A stretch of 64,000 nucleotides of DNA from an uncultured Clostridia bacterium (lineage in GTDB: Bacteria; Bacillota; Clostridia; Christensenellales; UBA1242), in the NCBI GenBank assembly GCA_934754475.1, contig CAKVHV010000003.1, positions 62,001 to 126,000 on the forward strand. Direction: 5' to 3'. The position numbers were made by a program, and so were the translations under genes. A model generated the notes under the pieces. The model was not told the origin of the DNA and ran no database searches. It worked only from the letters and a program-made list of their open reading frames with translations. How positions within the stretch are numbered: position 1 is the first letter of the stretch; every line of letters starts with the position of its first letter. Below are positions 1 through 9,643 of the stretch, piece by piece.

Positions 1-102
1 TTTAATGAAGCCTACAACGGACACACACCAAATCACTTTTATTCAAACGACGAATTTGTAGTACTTTCAATTGGCACAAACGTATTTATGCTCAATAGAT
101 AA
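1..102 (+). CDS. 3' end of an unidentified protein (partial)
   Basis: The first frame is open from the window edge to a TAA at 100-102 and gives the last 33 residues of a protein ending in VFMLNR. It is directly followed by an intrinsic terminator, as expected for a real gene end. I do not recognise the family from this short tail and propose no function. It converges with the rubrerythrin gene on the other strand. Confidence 0.55.
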   Translation, partial: FNEAYNGHTPNHFYSNDEFVVLSIGTNVFMLNR

Positions 103-103
103 A

Positions 104-135
104 AAATAGCCCTTGCATTTAAGCAAGGGTTTTTT
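104..135. terminator. Bidirectional intrinsic terminator
   Basis: A seven-pair stem CCCTTGC/GCAAGGG (110-116 with 123-129) is followed by a T-run on the plus strand and preceded by an A-run. It can therefore stop both the partial gene on the left and the rubrerythrin gene on the right. Confidence 0.8.
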
Positions 136-136
136 G

Positions 137-739
137 TTATTCATCTCCAGACTGCATGTCAATTGGAATTTCGACATAGCCTTGTGGTTTGTCACAACTT
201 GGACACACATCCCAAGCATTTTTGGCAGTATGCTCAAATCCACAGTTACTACATTTCCATTTAATTGCAGTTGGGCTTTTGTATAACTTTTTGCCTTTGA
301 GTTTTGTATACAATTGTTCAAGCATAAGTTTGTGGCAATTCTCTACACTTGATGCAAACAAAAATGCTTTGGCAATATCCGGATAGCCTTCGTCTTTGGC
401 GACCTTGGCAAAGTCGGGATAGACATTGTCGCTTTGGCTTTCTTCGACACCCATTGCGTCTTTTATGGTGTCAAGCAAGTTTCCTTTTGTAAACGGATAG
501 CCCCCGCAAATTTCAATGTTCTTTTGTTTGCACGAACAATTGTCTGTAATTAAATTATAAAATTTTTTGGCATGTGCCATTTCATTTTTTGCATGCGTTT
601 TGAATATTGTTTGCATGTAATTGTATCCTTCGTCTTGAGCAAGAGTTGCCATAAATTGGTATCTCGCTCCGTCTTGACACTCGCCCGCAAATGCTCGTGC
701 CAAATTTTGTTTTGTTCTACTTTTGTCAAATTCTTGCAT
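137..739 (-). CDS. rbr: Rubrerythrin
   Basis: Cytoplasmic non-haem iron peroxidase that reduces hydrogen peroxide in anaerobes. The 200-residue protein has the standard two-domain order. An N-terminal ferritin-like four-helix domain carries the diiron ligands (GECQDGARY near residue 20, EMAH near residue 53, ENCH near residue 133). A C-terminal rubredoxin domain has the CSNC and CPSC iron-sulphur knuckles (about residues 162-180). Length matches classical rubrerythrin. The gene stands alone, convergent with the partial gene at the window start and divergent from the serS leader. It supports an anaerobic or microaerobic lifestyle with oxidative-stress defence. Confidence 0.95.
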   Translation of the reverse strand: MQEFDKSRTKQNLARAFAGECQDGARYQFMATLAQDEGYNYMQTIFKTHAKNEMAHAKKFYNLITDNCSCKQKNIEICGGYPFTKGNLLDTIKDAMGVEESQSDNVYPDFAKVAKDEGYPDIAKAFLFASSVENCHKLMLEQLYTKLKGKKLYKSPTAIKWKCSNCGFEHTAKNAWDVCPSCDKPQGYVEIPIDMQSGDE

Positions 740-833
740 AATTTCAAAATCTCCTAATTTTTTATTTTGTTGTTAACAAGTATTTACACAAAAAAAATAT
801 TTAAACAATTTTTCAAAAATAAAAAACAAATTA

Positions 834-862
834 TTGACAAAGTGCATTTTTTAAAATATAAT
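834..862 (+). promoter_or_regulatory. Promoter of the serS T-box leader
   Basis: A perfect consensus sigma-A promoter: TTGACA at 834-839, a 17-base spacer and TATAAT at 857-862. It lies just upstream of the T-box RNA and predicts a transcript start near 869. Confidence 0.85.
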
Positions 863-868
863 TAAGCA

Positions 869-1135
869 TATTAAAAATTAAATAAATCAAAATAATTCTA
901 TCAATGATTTAGGGAATGACTGGACGTCTTTTATTTAGAGAGTTGTTTGGTTCGCTGAAAGAACAACTAAAAGACACCATAATCTTCTACCCTAATAGAT
1001 ACTGCGAAAGCGGGCAATATGTCTTTTTGCGAATGACAAAGATTAAAATTGAGCGGAACTAAATTAGTTCAATTAGAGTGGCACCATGGATACAATTATT
1101 CATCTCTAAGGAAATTTTTCCTTGGAGATTTTTTT
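869..1135 (+). promoter_or_regulatory. T-box riboswitch, serine-specific (serS leader)
   Basis: A tRNA-sensing leader RNA. The conserved T-box sequence AGAGTGGCACCATGG is at 1075-1089 and is followed by an intrinsic terminator whose 5' arm overlaps the antiterminator partner. Stem I is visible: its base TAGGG (910-914) pairs with CCCTA (990-994), the AG-bulge region GAGAGTT and the distal GCTGAAAG loop follow. The triplet TCT at 986-988, followed by A and directly beside the stem I base, is the likely specifier, a Ser codon matching serS downstream. Uncharged tRNA-Ser should stabilise the antiterminator and turn serS on. Confidence 0.92.
1102..1135 (+). terminator. T-box regulated terminator
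   Basis: The stem ATCTCTAAGG/CCTTGGAGAT (one G-U pair) is followed by a run of seven or more T. It is the off-state of the serS T-box. Confidence 0.88.
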
Positions 1136-1257
1136 GATTTATTATAATTTTAAATAAAAAACAAATTGACAAATAGTATTATGTTTTTGACAATAACTTA
1201 AGTTTACATGTCACAAAACAATAAAATTTATGTCAAAATGAAAGGAGAAACATTAAT

Positions 1258-2547
1258 ATGATAGACATTAATATTATCAGAAAAGACCCGGATTTGGTTA
1301 GACAAAATTTAATTAATAAGTTTCAAGAAGAAAAACTTAGCAAAGTAGACGAAGTGCTTGAACTAGACGAAAAACACAGACTACTCAAAGTAGAAGGCGA
1401 TACACTCAGAGCCAAGAAAAACATAATCAGTTCGGACATCGGCACATATGCTAGAGAAAAACAACTCGACAAAATTGCCCCACTCAAAGAAGAAGTTGGA
1501 AGAATAAATCAACGACTCAAAGATTTGGAAGAAGAAGAAACTTTGCTTGGTGAAAAGATTAAATCAATTATGATGATAATTCCAAACATCATAGACAACT
1601 CTGTTCCAATTGGAAAAGACGATAGCGAAAATGTCGAAATCGAAAAGTTTGGAACACCAAGAGAACTCGACTTTGAAGTTCCATATCATGCAGATATTCT
1701 AAATAGCATAAATGGTCTTGACAAAGAGAGTGCCGGAAGAACTAGCGGAACTGGTTTTTATTATCTAATGGGCGATGCAGCAAGACTACACGAAGCAATG
1801 ATTGCATATGGTAGAGACTACATGATTGACAACGGATTTACTTATTGTATTCCACCTTTTATGATAAGGTCGGATGTTGTTAATGGGGTTATGAGTTTTA
1901 ACGAAATGGAAGCCATGATGTACAAGATTGAAAACGAAGACTTGTATCTAATTGGAACTAGTGAACATAGCATGATTGGAAAGTTCAAAGAACAAATAAT
2001 AAACGAAAAAGAACTCCCAATTACAATGACATCTTATAGTCCATGTTTCCGAAAAGAAATTGGCGCACACGGACTTGAAGAAAGGGGACTATACAGAGTT
2101 CACCAATTTGAAAAACAAGAAATGATTGTAATTTGCAAGCCACAAGATAGCATGGACTGGTACAACAAAATGTGGAAGTTTACTGTAGACATATTTAGAA
2201 ATATGAATATACCTGTTAGAACTTTGGAATGTTGTAGCGGAGACTTGGCGGATTTGAAAGTTAAGTCTTGCGATATTGAAGCTTGGAGTCCTAGACAACA
2301 AAAATACTTTGAAGTAGGTTCTTGTTCAACACTTGGCGACGCTCAAGCTAGACGTTTGGGAATCAGAATCAAAGGAAGCGAATACAACTACTATCCACAC
2401 ACTCTTAATAACACAGTTCTCGCAAGCCCTAGAGCAATAATTGCTTTCCTTGAGAATAACGTTCAAAAAGATGGTTCTATCTTTATCCCAGAAGCACTTA
2501 GACCTTATATGGGTGGCAAAGACAAAATCATGCCTAAGAACAAATAA
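1258..2547 (+). CDS. serS: Seryl-tRNA synthetase
   Basis: Charges tRNA-Ser with serine in the cytoplasm (class II synthetase). The 429-residue protein begins with the tRNA-binding coiled coil (residues about 1-110, rich in Lys/Glu heptads). The catalytic core follows: TSEHS (about residue 240), motif 2 with FRKEIGAHG and YRVHQFEK (about 265-285), and motif 3 with NNTVLASPRA (about 380). The start has an AAAGGAG ribosome site 11 bases upstream. Motif 2 (GAHGLEERGLYRVHQFEK) departs a little from the usual GSAGRDTRG form, but the fold signature is clear. Expression is controlled by the Ser T-box upstream. Confidence 0.96.
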   Translation: MIDINIIRKDPDLVRQNLINKFQEEKLSKVDEVLELDEKHRLLKVEGDTLRAKKNIISSDIGTYAREKQLDKIAPLKEEVGRINQRLKDLEEEETLLGEKIKSIMMIIPNIIDNSVPIGKDDSENVEIEKFGTPRELDFEVPYHADILNSINGLDKESAGRTSGTGFYYLMGDAARLHEAMIAYGRDYMIDNGFTYCIPPFMIRSDVVNGVMSFNEMEAMMYKIENEDLYLIGTSEHSMIGKFKEQIINEKELPITMTSYSPCFRKEIGAHGLEERGLYRVHQFEKQEMIVICKPQDSMDWYNKMWKFTVDIFRNMNIPVRTLECCSGDLADLKVKSCDIEAWSPRQQKYFEVGSCSTLGDAQARRLGIRIKGSEYNYYPHTLNNTVLASPRAIIAFLENNVQKDGSIFIPEALRPYMGGKDKIMPKNK

Positions 2548-2555
2548 GTATTTCA

Positions 2556-2592
2556 AAGCGCACTTTCAAAAAATTGAAAAGTGTGCTTTTTT
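2556..2592 (+). terminator. serS terminator
   Basis: A long stem AGCGCACTTTCAA/TTGAAAAGTGTGCT with a T-run immediately after serS. Confidence 0.85.
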
Positions 2593-2698
2593 AGTACACA
2601 AATTTATGTTTTTTGTGGTAAACTAAAATTAGTAAAGCAAAATTAAAATTTAATTATACATTCAAAGGTTTGAAAATTTTTTTAAAGGAAAATGGAAC

Positions 2699-4552
2699 AT
2701 GAAAAAAATATTTAAAACGTTTTGTCTTGCACTCTTGTGTGGGCTGAGTTTGTTTCAAGTAGGGTTAACCCAAAAAGAAATTACTCTTGCCAAGCCCTAC
2801 TCCTATGTAAACAAACTTCAAGGCGGAAGCGAAGTGGTTTTGACCAACTCAAACTTGAGAAATCAAATATGCAAATTACTTGGCAAAACTTCAAATTCCA
2901 AGCTTTATTCCGAAGATTTTTTGACTAGCGACAATTACAAGACTACAACAACTACAAATCCCGATACTGGACTTAGCGAAACTACAGCCTTGACAAATTA
3001 TCTGGATTTATCTTATTTAAACATCAAAGACTTGATTGAATTATGCCAATTTGAATTTCCACAAACACTAAACGGAATAAACCTTATGGGCAACAAAATT
3101 ACAAACGAAGATTTGCCAAACTTGATTAAATTTTTGAGTTTGAACAAGTCCATGGGAACAATTGCTGTAGGGGAGCAAACTTACAAAATTCGTAGCAACT
3201 TTGATGAAATAATCAAAAAGATTAATTTAAATTACAATCAAATAGATTTAAACACAACATCTTCGGAATACTTAGCAAACGACAAATTATTGTTTGGGCT
3301 TCAAAATTTAGATGAAACATATAATCTTTGTCTTCCCGAAGAGCAAAGCAACTTAAAATATTACATTAGAACTAACGACGAAAATTATTTGTCGTACAAC
3401 TTCTACTTCAACAACTCAAGACAACCGCTTAGCATTAATACGATTAAGTCTTTGGATACATCAATTTTAGGCGATTACAAGATTGAAATTGCCGGCACAC
3501 CAAATAGCACAAGCGGATACTTCCATGGACTAAATATCTCAAAAGAATTTACACTATTCACTCTCAAAATCAAAGACACCTTTAGAGTTGAACGTAAAGC
3601 ATTGTTTGATTTGGATGTAAGCGAAAACGGAACAAATTATATTCTAAACGGAATTGGGCGAAACGTCTGTACTCTTGAATTAACCCCACGAACCAACACC
3701 GATACAGCGGGAACTGGACACACTGCAGTCAAAATCACTTATGCTGGAAAAACAAGAACAGTAAGTCTTCCATTTGTAATTGTTGACACAGTAAATCCCG
3801 AAATCAAACTCGAAGGATATTCCACTATGTATTGGAGACAATTCAAAGAATGGAAAGACCCGGGCTACTCTGGCTGGGATAGCGGGGACAATCTTACAAA
3901 CTCAGTCAAAGTTGACCGAAGCGAACTTGACGAAACAGTATGCGGAACATATACAATCAAATACTCACTCGAAGATTTAAGCGGAAACACCACAAGTGCA
4001 ACTCGAAATGTAATAGTTCAAGAATCTGTACTAGATGAAATAAAAATTTCTACTGCCAAAGAAACCTTTGATGTGGGCGAAGAAATTTTGCTCTCTGTAG
4101 AGCCTTCACAAAATACACCAATATCCAAATACAAAGATTACGTTTATACTTGGTACTTAGACGGGGTTGAATACAAAACCACCAAGGGCGATGCTGTAAC
4201 AGGCAAAAGCACAACAATTCTTATCCTAGACAACTCACTTAGCCACAAAATAACAGTTACACTCAAAGCAAAACAAATTGTCGACAATAGAGAAGTCTTA
4301 ATAAACAGCGATGAATTTGAGATTAAATGTAATCTAAGTGTAACCAGTCATGGCTCAATAATATTTGCACTTTGTAGTGCGGTTACAATTATTGTAATAA
4401 TCACCCTAACCGTTACAATTTCAAAATCCAAAAAGGCAAAAAAGTTAAGCCAAAAATCCAACTCAAAAAACAATTCTAAACAAGGCAACATCACCGTTAT
4501 CAAAGACTACAGTGCGAACAAAACCGACGACAAAAAAGATAACAAAAAATAA
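2699..4552 (+). CDS. Secreted, membrane-anchored LRR/Ig-like surface protein
   Basis: The function is not known. The 617-residue protein has an N-terminal signal peptide (MKKIFKTF, then a hydrophobic stretch to about residue 25). A leucine-rich-looking segment lies near residues 100-150 (LNGINLMGNKI). A bacterial Ig-like/DUF5011-type domain at about 360-445 carries the hallmark DTVNPEI..., GTYTIKYSLEDLSGN. A second beta-rich domain follows at about 450-545, then one membrane segment (about 550-574) and a Lys/Asn-rich cytoplasmic tail. There is no LPXTG motif, so anchoring is by the C-terminal helix. It is monocistronic between two terminators. Probably an adhesin or envelope protein; this is inference from domain layout. 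Confidence 0.8.
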   Translation: MKKIFKTFCLALLCGLSLFQVGLTQKEITLAKPYSYVNKLQGGSEVVLTNSNLRNQICKLLGKTSNSKLYSEDFLTSDNYKTTTTTNPDTGLSETTALTNYLDLSYLNIKDLIELCQFEFPQTLNGINLMGNKITNEDLPNLIKFLSLNKSMGTIAVGEQTYKIRSNFDEIIKKINLNYNQIDLNTTSSEYLANDKLLFGLQNLDETYNLCLPEEQSNLKYYIRTNDENYLSYNFYFNNSRQPLSINTIKSLDTSILGDYKIEIAGTPNSTSGYFHGLNISKEFTLFTLKIKDTFRVERKALFDLDVSENGTNYILNGIGRNVCTLELTPRTNTDTAGTGHTAVKITYAGKTRTVSLPFVIVDTVNPEIKLEGYSTMYWRQFKEWKDPGYSGWDSGDNLTNSVKVDRSELDETVCGTYTIKYSLEDLSGNTTSATRNVIVQESVLDEIKISTAKETFDVGEEILLSVEPSQNTPISKYKDYVYTWYLDGVEYKTTKGDAVTGKSTTILILDNSLSHKITVTLKAKQIVDNREVLINSDEFEIKCNLSVTSHGSIIFALCSAVTIIVIITLTVTISKSKKAKKLSQKSNSKNNSKQGNITVIKDYSANKTDDKKDNKK

Positions 4553-4565
4553 GCGGAGTAAAAAT

Positions 4566-4600
4566 AAAAAGCACACTAGATTATTTAGTGTGCTTTTTTA
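4566..4600 (+). terminator. Intrinsic terminator of the surface-protein gene
   Basis: The stem GCACACTA/TAGTGTGC (4571-4578 with 4586-4593) with A- and T-runs on both sides. Confidence 0.85.
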
Positions 4601-4775
4601 TTTTTGCTTTTTGTATTAAGACAAATTAAATGATTGAAAAACATATAAACTTATGTTTTTATTTAATTATTTATTATAGAAATTGTCAACAAATATATAT
4701 TTTATGACAATTAATGCACGTTTATTGTGCTTAAACTATAAGTTTCAAGTAATTTTAATTTTTCATATAGCAAAC
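4601..4775. other. A/T-rich gap between convergent units
   Basis: Together with its flanking terminators this fills the 347 bases between the surface-protein gene and gyrA. I see only a small GCAC/GTGC hairpin near 4714-4730 and no open frame with a ribosome site. Confidence 0.4.
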
Positions 4776-4816
4776 AAAAAATAGGAAGAAATACTTATGT
4801 CTCTTCCTATTTTTTA
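4776..4816. terminator. Terminator downstream of gyrA
   Basis: Stem ATAGGAAGAga/CTCTTCCTAT flanked by A5-6 and T6, so it works for the leftward gyrBA transcript and also on the other strand. Confidence 0.8.
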
Positions 4817-4899
4817 TAATTTAAAAGTTTAATTAATTTGACTAAATGTCTTTATGAATTATTATATTTTTTTGAAAATTAACACAGGGTCAAAAGTTT

Positions 4900-7485
4900 T
4901 TAAACATCCAAATCTTCTTCGTCGTCAGTGTTTGTTTCTTCGTCAAAGTCTTCCGAAATTTCCATTGCATTTGAACTTGGATTTGGCTCGTCTACAACTT
5001 CGTCTTCCTTCAAATCTTCGGCAAGTTTTTCTTGAGATTTGTCTGACTTAGTAATTGCAACACAGACAATCTTAGCACCGTCTTTGAGTTTCATAATTCT
5101 TACACCCTTGGTGTTTCTTCCGATTTTGCTAATCTCACTACTTTCAACTCTGATTACTACTCCGTCATCTGCTATAAGCATTACATCGTCGTCATCGGTT
5201 ACTTGTTTTAGATTTACAAGATTACCCGTAACTTCATTAAATATGCCCGCCTTAATGCCCTTTCCATTTCTGCCTTGCAATCTATACTCATCTTCGTTTG
5301 TACGTTTGCCATAGCCATTTTCGGAAATAGTTAGCATATCTGAGTTTGGAGTAATTATTGTCATATCAACAATAACTTCGTTTTCGCTTAGTTTCATGGC
5401 TTTGACACCCATTGTGTCTCTACCCATAGACCTTACGAATTTTTCGTTAAATCTAATACATTTGCCGGTTGAACTTGCAATCAATACTTCGTTGTTTCCG
5501 TTTGTCAAATAAACAGCAATAAGTTCATCGTTGTCATTTAGTTTAATGGCAATCTTGCCACCCTTTCTAATTGACATAAATTCACTTACTGGAGTCTTCT
5601 TGATAAGTCCCATACGAGTACACATTATCAAGTTGCCCGAGTCTTCCTTAAGCGGAATAATTGTTGTAATTCTTTCGTCTTTGTCTACTTGCAATAGGTT
5701 GACCATTGCTCTGCCTTTTGCTTGCTTTTGGGCTTCTGGAACTTCGTATGCTTTGATTGTATAAACTCTGCCTTTGGTCGAGAAGCACAACAAGTCATCA
5801 TGGCTTGATGTAATATAGATATTTTCAACAAAGTCTTCTTCCTTGGTCTTATGAGCTATAACTCCCATTCCGCCACGATGTTGTGCTTTGTATTCGCTTA
5901 CTGGCATACGTTTGATATATCCACCATGAGTTAAAGATAGTACTACAGTTTCCCTAGGGATAAGGTCGCCAATATCTATACTTGAATAATCATAACTGAT
6001 TTCGGTCTTACGTGGAACACCATACTTGGTCTTGATTTCAATCAAGTCACCCTTGATGATTTCCAAAACTCTAAGTTCACTTGACAAGATTTCCTTGTAT
6101 TCCTTGATTAGTCCTTCAACTTCTTCAAGTTCTGTTTTGAGTTTTTCAACTTCAAGACCAGTGAGTTTTTGAAGTCTCATATCAAGAATTGCATTCGCTT
6201 GTTTTTCGTCCAAGTTAAATAGTCTAGTAAGTCTTTCAACCGCATCGTTTTTGTCGTTTGAAAGCTTGATTTGACGGATTACTTCGTCAATGTTTGCTTG
6301 AGCAATAACCAAGCCTTCCAAAATATGCGCTCTTGCTTCCGCTTTGTCAAGTTCATACTTGGTTCGTCTTGTAATAACTTCTTTTTGGAAGTCGAGATAA
6401 TTTGTCAAAATTTCTTTTAGGTTGAGAACCTTTGGAGTGCCATTAACAAGTGCTAGGTTTATTGCACCAAAAGAAATTTGAAGTTGAGTAAGTTTGAATA
6501 AGTTATTCAAAACTACTTGAGCATTGGCATCACGTTTGACGTCAATTACAATTCTCATACCAGTTCTATCACTTTCTTCTCTAATATCGGATATGCCTTC
6601 AATTCTCTTGGACTTAACCATATCAGCGATTTGGATGATAAGTTTTGCTTTGTTAACCTGATAAGGAATTTCGGTTATAACAATTTTTTGTCTATCTTTT
6701 TCTTCTTCAATTTCGGTCTTGGCTCTAATTATAAATGTACCCTTACCGGTTTCGTACATTTGTCTAACACCCCTGCCACCAAGAACAATACCCTTGGTTG
6801 GAAAGTCTGGTGCTGGGATGTATTTCATAAGGTCGTCAATTGTAATTTCTGGGTTGTCAATAAGAGCAATAACACCATTAATTACTTCACACAAATTGTG
6901 TGGAGCAATATTTGTTGCCATACCAACAGCAATACCGTCCGAACCATTAACAAGTAGGTTTGGAAATCTACTTGGAAGAACGGTTGGTTGCATTTCTCTT
7001 CCATCAAAGTTTGGATAAAAGTCTACAGTCTCTTGGTTAATGCCATTTAGCATTTCCCCAGCAATTTTTGTAAGTCTTGCTTCGGTGTAACGTGAAGCGG
7101 CTGGTGGGTCTCCGTCCACCGAACCAAAGTTTCCATGTCCGTCAACAAGCGGACAGTTGATTGTAAAGTCTTGAGCAAGTCTTACAAGTGCATCATAGAT
7201 AGCCGAGTCACCGTGTGGGTGAAATTTACCCATAACTTCACCGACAATAGTTGCACATTTTCTAAAAGGCTTGTCGTTATAAAGTCCTAAGTTGTTTCCC
7301 ATTGCGTAGATTATTCTACGATGAACGGGTTTAAGTCCATCTCTTACATCTGGTATAGCACGGCTAACGTTAACAGCCATAGCATATGCTATAAAAGATT
7401 TTTCAAGCTCTTCCTTGACCTTAACATCCATGATTTTGCTGGCGTCAATCTTGTCTAAAATCTTTTCAATTTCGTCTCTTTCCAT
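4900..7485 (-). CDS. gyrA: DNA gyrase subunit A
   Basis: Breakage-reunion subunit of gyrase, which introduces negative supercoils together with GyrB. The 861-residue protein starts after an AAGGAG site. The catalytic Tyr133 lies in AASRYTEARL. The quinolone-determining region HPHGDSAIYDAL has Ser94 and Asp98, the usual susceptible residues. A GyrA-box-like QHRGGMG opens the six-bladed C-terminal DNA-wrapping domain and argues for gyrase rather than topoisomerase IV. The last 50 residues are strongly acidic (EEDLDV end), a common autoregulatory tail. It lies 14 bases behind gyrB in the same operon. Confidence 0.97.
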   Translation of the reverse strand: MERDEIEKILDKIDASKIMDVKVKEELEKSFIAYAMAVNVSRAIPDVRDGLKPVHRRIIYAMGNNLGLYNDKPFRKCATIVGEVMGKFHPHGDSAIYDALVRLAQDFTINCPLVDGHGNFGSVDGDPPAASRYTEARLTKIAGEMLNGINQETVDFYPNFDGREMQPTVLPSRFPNLLVNGSDGIAVGMATNIAPHNLCEVINGVIALIDNPEITIDDLMKYIPAPDFPTKGIVLGGRGVRQMYETGKGTFIIRAKTEIEEEKDRQKIVITEIPYQVNKAKLIIQIADMVKSKRIEGISDIREESDRTGMRIVIDVKRDANAQVVLNNLFKLTQLQISFGAINLALVNGTPKVLNLKEILTNYLDFQKEVITRRTKYELDKAEARAHILEGLVIAQANIDEVIRQIKLSNDKNDAVERLTRLFNLDEKQANAILDMRLQKLTGLEVEKLKTELEEVEGLIKEYKEILSSELRVLEIIKGDLIEIKTKYGVPRKTEISYDYSSIDIGDLIPRETVVLSLTHGGYIKRMPVSEYKAQHRGGMGVIAHKTKEEDFVENIYITSSHDDLLCFSTKGRVYTIKAYEVPEAQKQAKGRAMVNLLQVDKDERITTIIPLKEDSGNLIMCTRMGLIKKTPVSEFMSIRKGGKIAIKLNDNDELIAVYLTNGNNEVLIASSTGKCIRFNEKFVRSMGRDTMGVKAMKLSENEVIVDMTIITPNSDMLTISENGYGKRTNEDEYRLQGRNGKGIKAGIFNEVTGNLVNLKQVTDDDDVMLIADDGVVIRVESSEISKIGRNTKGVRIMKLKDGAKIVCVAITKSDKSQEKLAEDLKEDEVVDEPNPSSNAMEISEDFDEETNTDDEEDLDV

Positions 7486-7499
7486 GTCTACACTCCTTT

Positions 7500-9425
7500 T
7501 TAAACATCTAGGTCTTTGACTAGTGTTGCATTTTCTTCGATAAACTTACGTCTCAAATCTACATCTTCGCCCATAAGTTTGTTAAATGTCTCATCTGCTT
7601 CAAAAGCATCTTCCATAGTAACTCTAAGCAAAATTCGGTTTTCAGGGTTCATTGTAGTTTCCCAAAGTTGTTCGCTATTCATTTCGCCCAAACCTTTGTA
7701 TCTTTGAATATCGTTTGGTTTGCCTTTTTCTGCTTGAATTTGGTTGAGTTCTTCGTCAGAATATGCGTAACATACATTTTTGCCATACACAATTTTGTAT
7801 AGTGGTGGTTGAGCAATAAATACATGTCCGTTTTCAATAAGTGGTTGCATAAATCTAAAGAAGAATGTTAGTAGTAGTATTCTTATATGGCTTCCGTCGA
7901 CATCGGCATCGGTCATAATAATTATTTTGTCGTATCTGAGTTTGTCTTCGTTAAATTCCGAAGATATGCCACATCCAAAAGCGGTTATCATATCCTTAAT
8001 AACTTGGCTTTCAAGAACTTTGTGAAGGGATGCTTTTTCGACGTTAATAATCTTTCCCCTAAGTGGCAAAACTGCTTGGAATGTACGGTCTCTACCTTGT
8101 TTTGCAGTACCGCCCGCACTATCTCCTTCTACCAAATAAATCTCACTACTTTTTCTATCTTTGTTTGTACAGTCAGCAAGTTTACCCGGTAAAGTTGTGC
8201 TTTCCAAAATACCCTTTCTACGAGTTGTCTCTCTTGCATTTCTTGCGGCATCTCTAGCACGTTTGGCGGTTACACATTTAAGAATTAATTCCTTTGCCAT
8301 AGCAGGGTTTTCTTCTAGGAATGCACCAAACTTTTCTTGCATTGCATCGGATACAATTTTACGCATTTCGGAGTTTCCAAGTTTGGTCTTGGTTTGTCCT
8401 TCGAATTGTGGGTCCATAAGTTTGACAGAGATTATGGCGGTTATACCTTCTCTAACGTCTTCGCCAGATAGTTTTTCGCTATCTTTGAGAATTCTATTAT
8501 TCTTTCCATAATCGTTAATAATCTTTGTAAGTGATGCCTTAAATCCTTCAAGGTGAGTACCACCTTCTTCGGTATTAATATTGTTGGCATAACTATTAAT
8601 AAATTCGTTGTAACCCAAGTTGAATTGGAAGGCAATTTCTACTTCGTTTGTTTTGTTAACAACATCGACATAAATAGGGTGTTCAAATAGTGTTTCTTTG
8701 TTTTTGTTAAGATAATCAACAAATTCAACAATACCACCATCAAACCTAAAAGTCTCACCAACTGGTTCTTCGCCACGCCTATCTTCAATAGAAATTGTAA
8801 GACCTTTGTTCAAAAAGGCGATTTCTCTAAATCTGCTCTTGAGTTCGTTGTAATCAAAGTTAAGGGTCTCAAAGATTTCGTAGTCTGGCATAAATGTTAC
8901 ACTTGTACCAGTTTGAGCAGTATCACCAACAATTTTGAGTGGTTCTTGTGGAATACCACGTTTGTATAGTTGTTTGTGAATCTTTCCGTCTTGTTCAACA
9001 ACGACTTCAAGCCATTCCGAAAGAGCATTAACACAAGACAAACCTACCCCATGAAGACCACCACTAATCTTGTAGCCTTCGCCACCAAACTTTCCGCCAG
9101 CATGCAACTTGGTCAAAACGACTTCGACTGCACTCTTGCCTTCGGTCTTGTGAATACCACAAGGGATACCACGTCCATTATCTATAACAGTACAACTTCC
9201 GTCTTTGTTAATAATGACTTTGATATGGTCACAATAACCAGCCAATGCTTCGTCAATACTATTATCCACAATCTCGGTTATTAAGTGATGCAAACCACGA
9301 CTATCGGTGCTACCAATATACATACCAGGTCTTTTTCTAACCGGCTCAAGCCCTTCCAAAACTTGAATATCGCCCGCATCGTATTTTTCAGATTTCATAA
9401 GGATATGTTCATTTTGTTCTTCCAT
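7500..9425 (-). CDS. gyrB: DNA gyrase subunit B
   Basis: ATPase subunit of gyrase. The 641-residue protein has the GHKL ATP-binding fold (EIVDNSIDEALAG near 52, DNGRGIP near 82, GGLHGVGLSCVNA near 125), the transducer domain, and the TOPRIM domain (YLVEGDSAGG near 430 and DADVDGSHI near 508). The C-terminal tail has the usual QRYKGLGEMN motif. Length and order are typical of Gram-positive GyrB without the proteobacterial insert. gyrB is the promoter-proximal gene of gyrBA; see the DnaA box in its promoter. Confidence 0.97.
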   Translation of the reverse strand: MEEQNEHILMKSEKYDAGDIQVLEGLEPVRKRPGMYIGSTDSRGLHHLITEIVDNSIDEALAGYCDHIKVIINKDGSCTVIDNGRGIPCGIHKTEGKSAVEVVLTKLHAGGKFGGEGYKISGGLHGVGLSCVNALSEWLEVVVEQDGKIHKQLYKRGIPQEPLKIVGDTAQTGTSVTFMPDYEIFETLNFDYNELKSRFREIAFLNKGLTISIEDRRGEEPVGETFRFDGGIVEFVDYLNKNKETLFEHPIYVDVVNKTNEVEIAFQFNLGYNEFINSYANNINTEEGGTHLEGFKASLTKIINDYGKNNRILKDSEKLSGEDVREGITAIISVKLMDPQFEGQTKTKLGNSEMRKIVSDAMQEKFGAFLEENPAMAKELILKCVTAKRARDAARNARETTRRKGILESTTLPGKLADCTNKDRKSSEIYLVEGDSAGGTAKQGRDRTFQAVLPLRGKIINVEKASLHKVLESQVIKDMITAFGCGISSEFNEDKLRYDKIIIMTDADVDGSHIRILLLTFFFRFMQPLIENGHVFIAQPPLYKIVYGKNVCYAYSDEELNQIQAEKGKPNDIQRYKGLGEMNSEQLWETTMNPENRILLRVTMEDAFEADETFNKLMGEDVDLRRKFIEENATLVKDLDV

Positions 9426-9473
9426 AATATCTCCCGTTAAAGTTTTTAAAAAAACTTATTTTTGTACACAGCA

Positions 9474-9502
9474 ATTATACCATATTTATCCACAATAAAC
9501 AA
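9474..9502 (-). promoter_or_regulatory. Putative gyrB promoter with embedded DnaA box
   Basis: Read leftwards, TTGTTT (9497-9502) and TATAAT (9474-9479) are separated by 17 bases. A perfect DnaA box TTATCCACA (9486-9494, plus-strand sense) lies inside the spacer, where bound DnaA would overlap RNA polymerase. Hexamer assignment is by eye. Confidence 0.55.
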
Positions 9503-9588
9503 GCATAAAAATGCAATTTTATATATATAAATATATTATATACGATATATTTATGTCTTACATTTAATTTTGTCCAAAAAACACACAA

Positions 9589-9627
9589 AAAACACTGCTT
9601 GAAAATCAAAAATTCAAACAGTGTTTT
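9589..9627 (-). terminator. Terminator of the tandem XRE genes
   Basis: Stem AACACTG...CAGTGTT with an inner TTGAA/TTCAA extension, ending in a T-run on the minus strand 17 bases beyond the XRE stop codon. Confidence 0.75.
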
Positions 9628-9643
9628 TATCTTATTTATATAA

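Noticed and set aside
4900..7485. Topoisomerase IV subunit A (parC) instead of gyrA
   Set aside because: A GyrA-box-like QHRGGMG motif, the acidic tail and coupling to gyrB favour gyrase.
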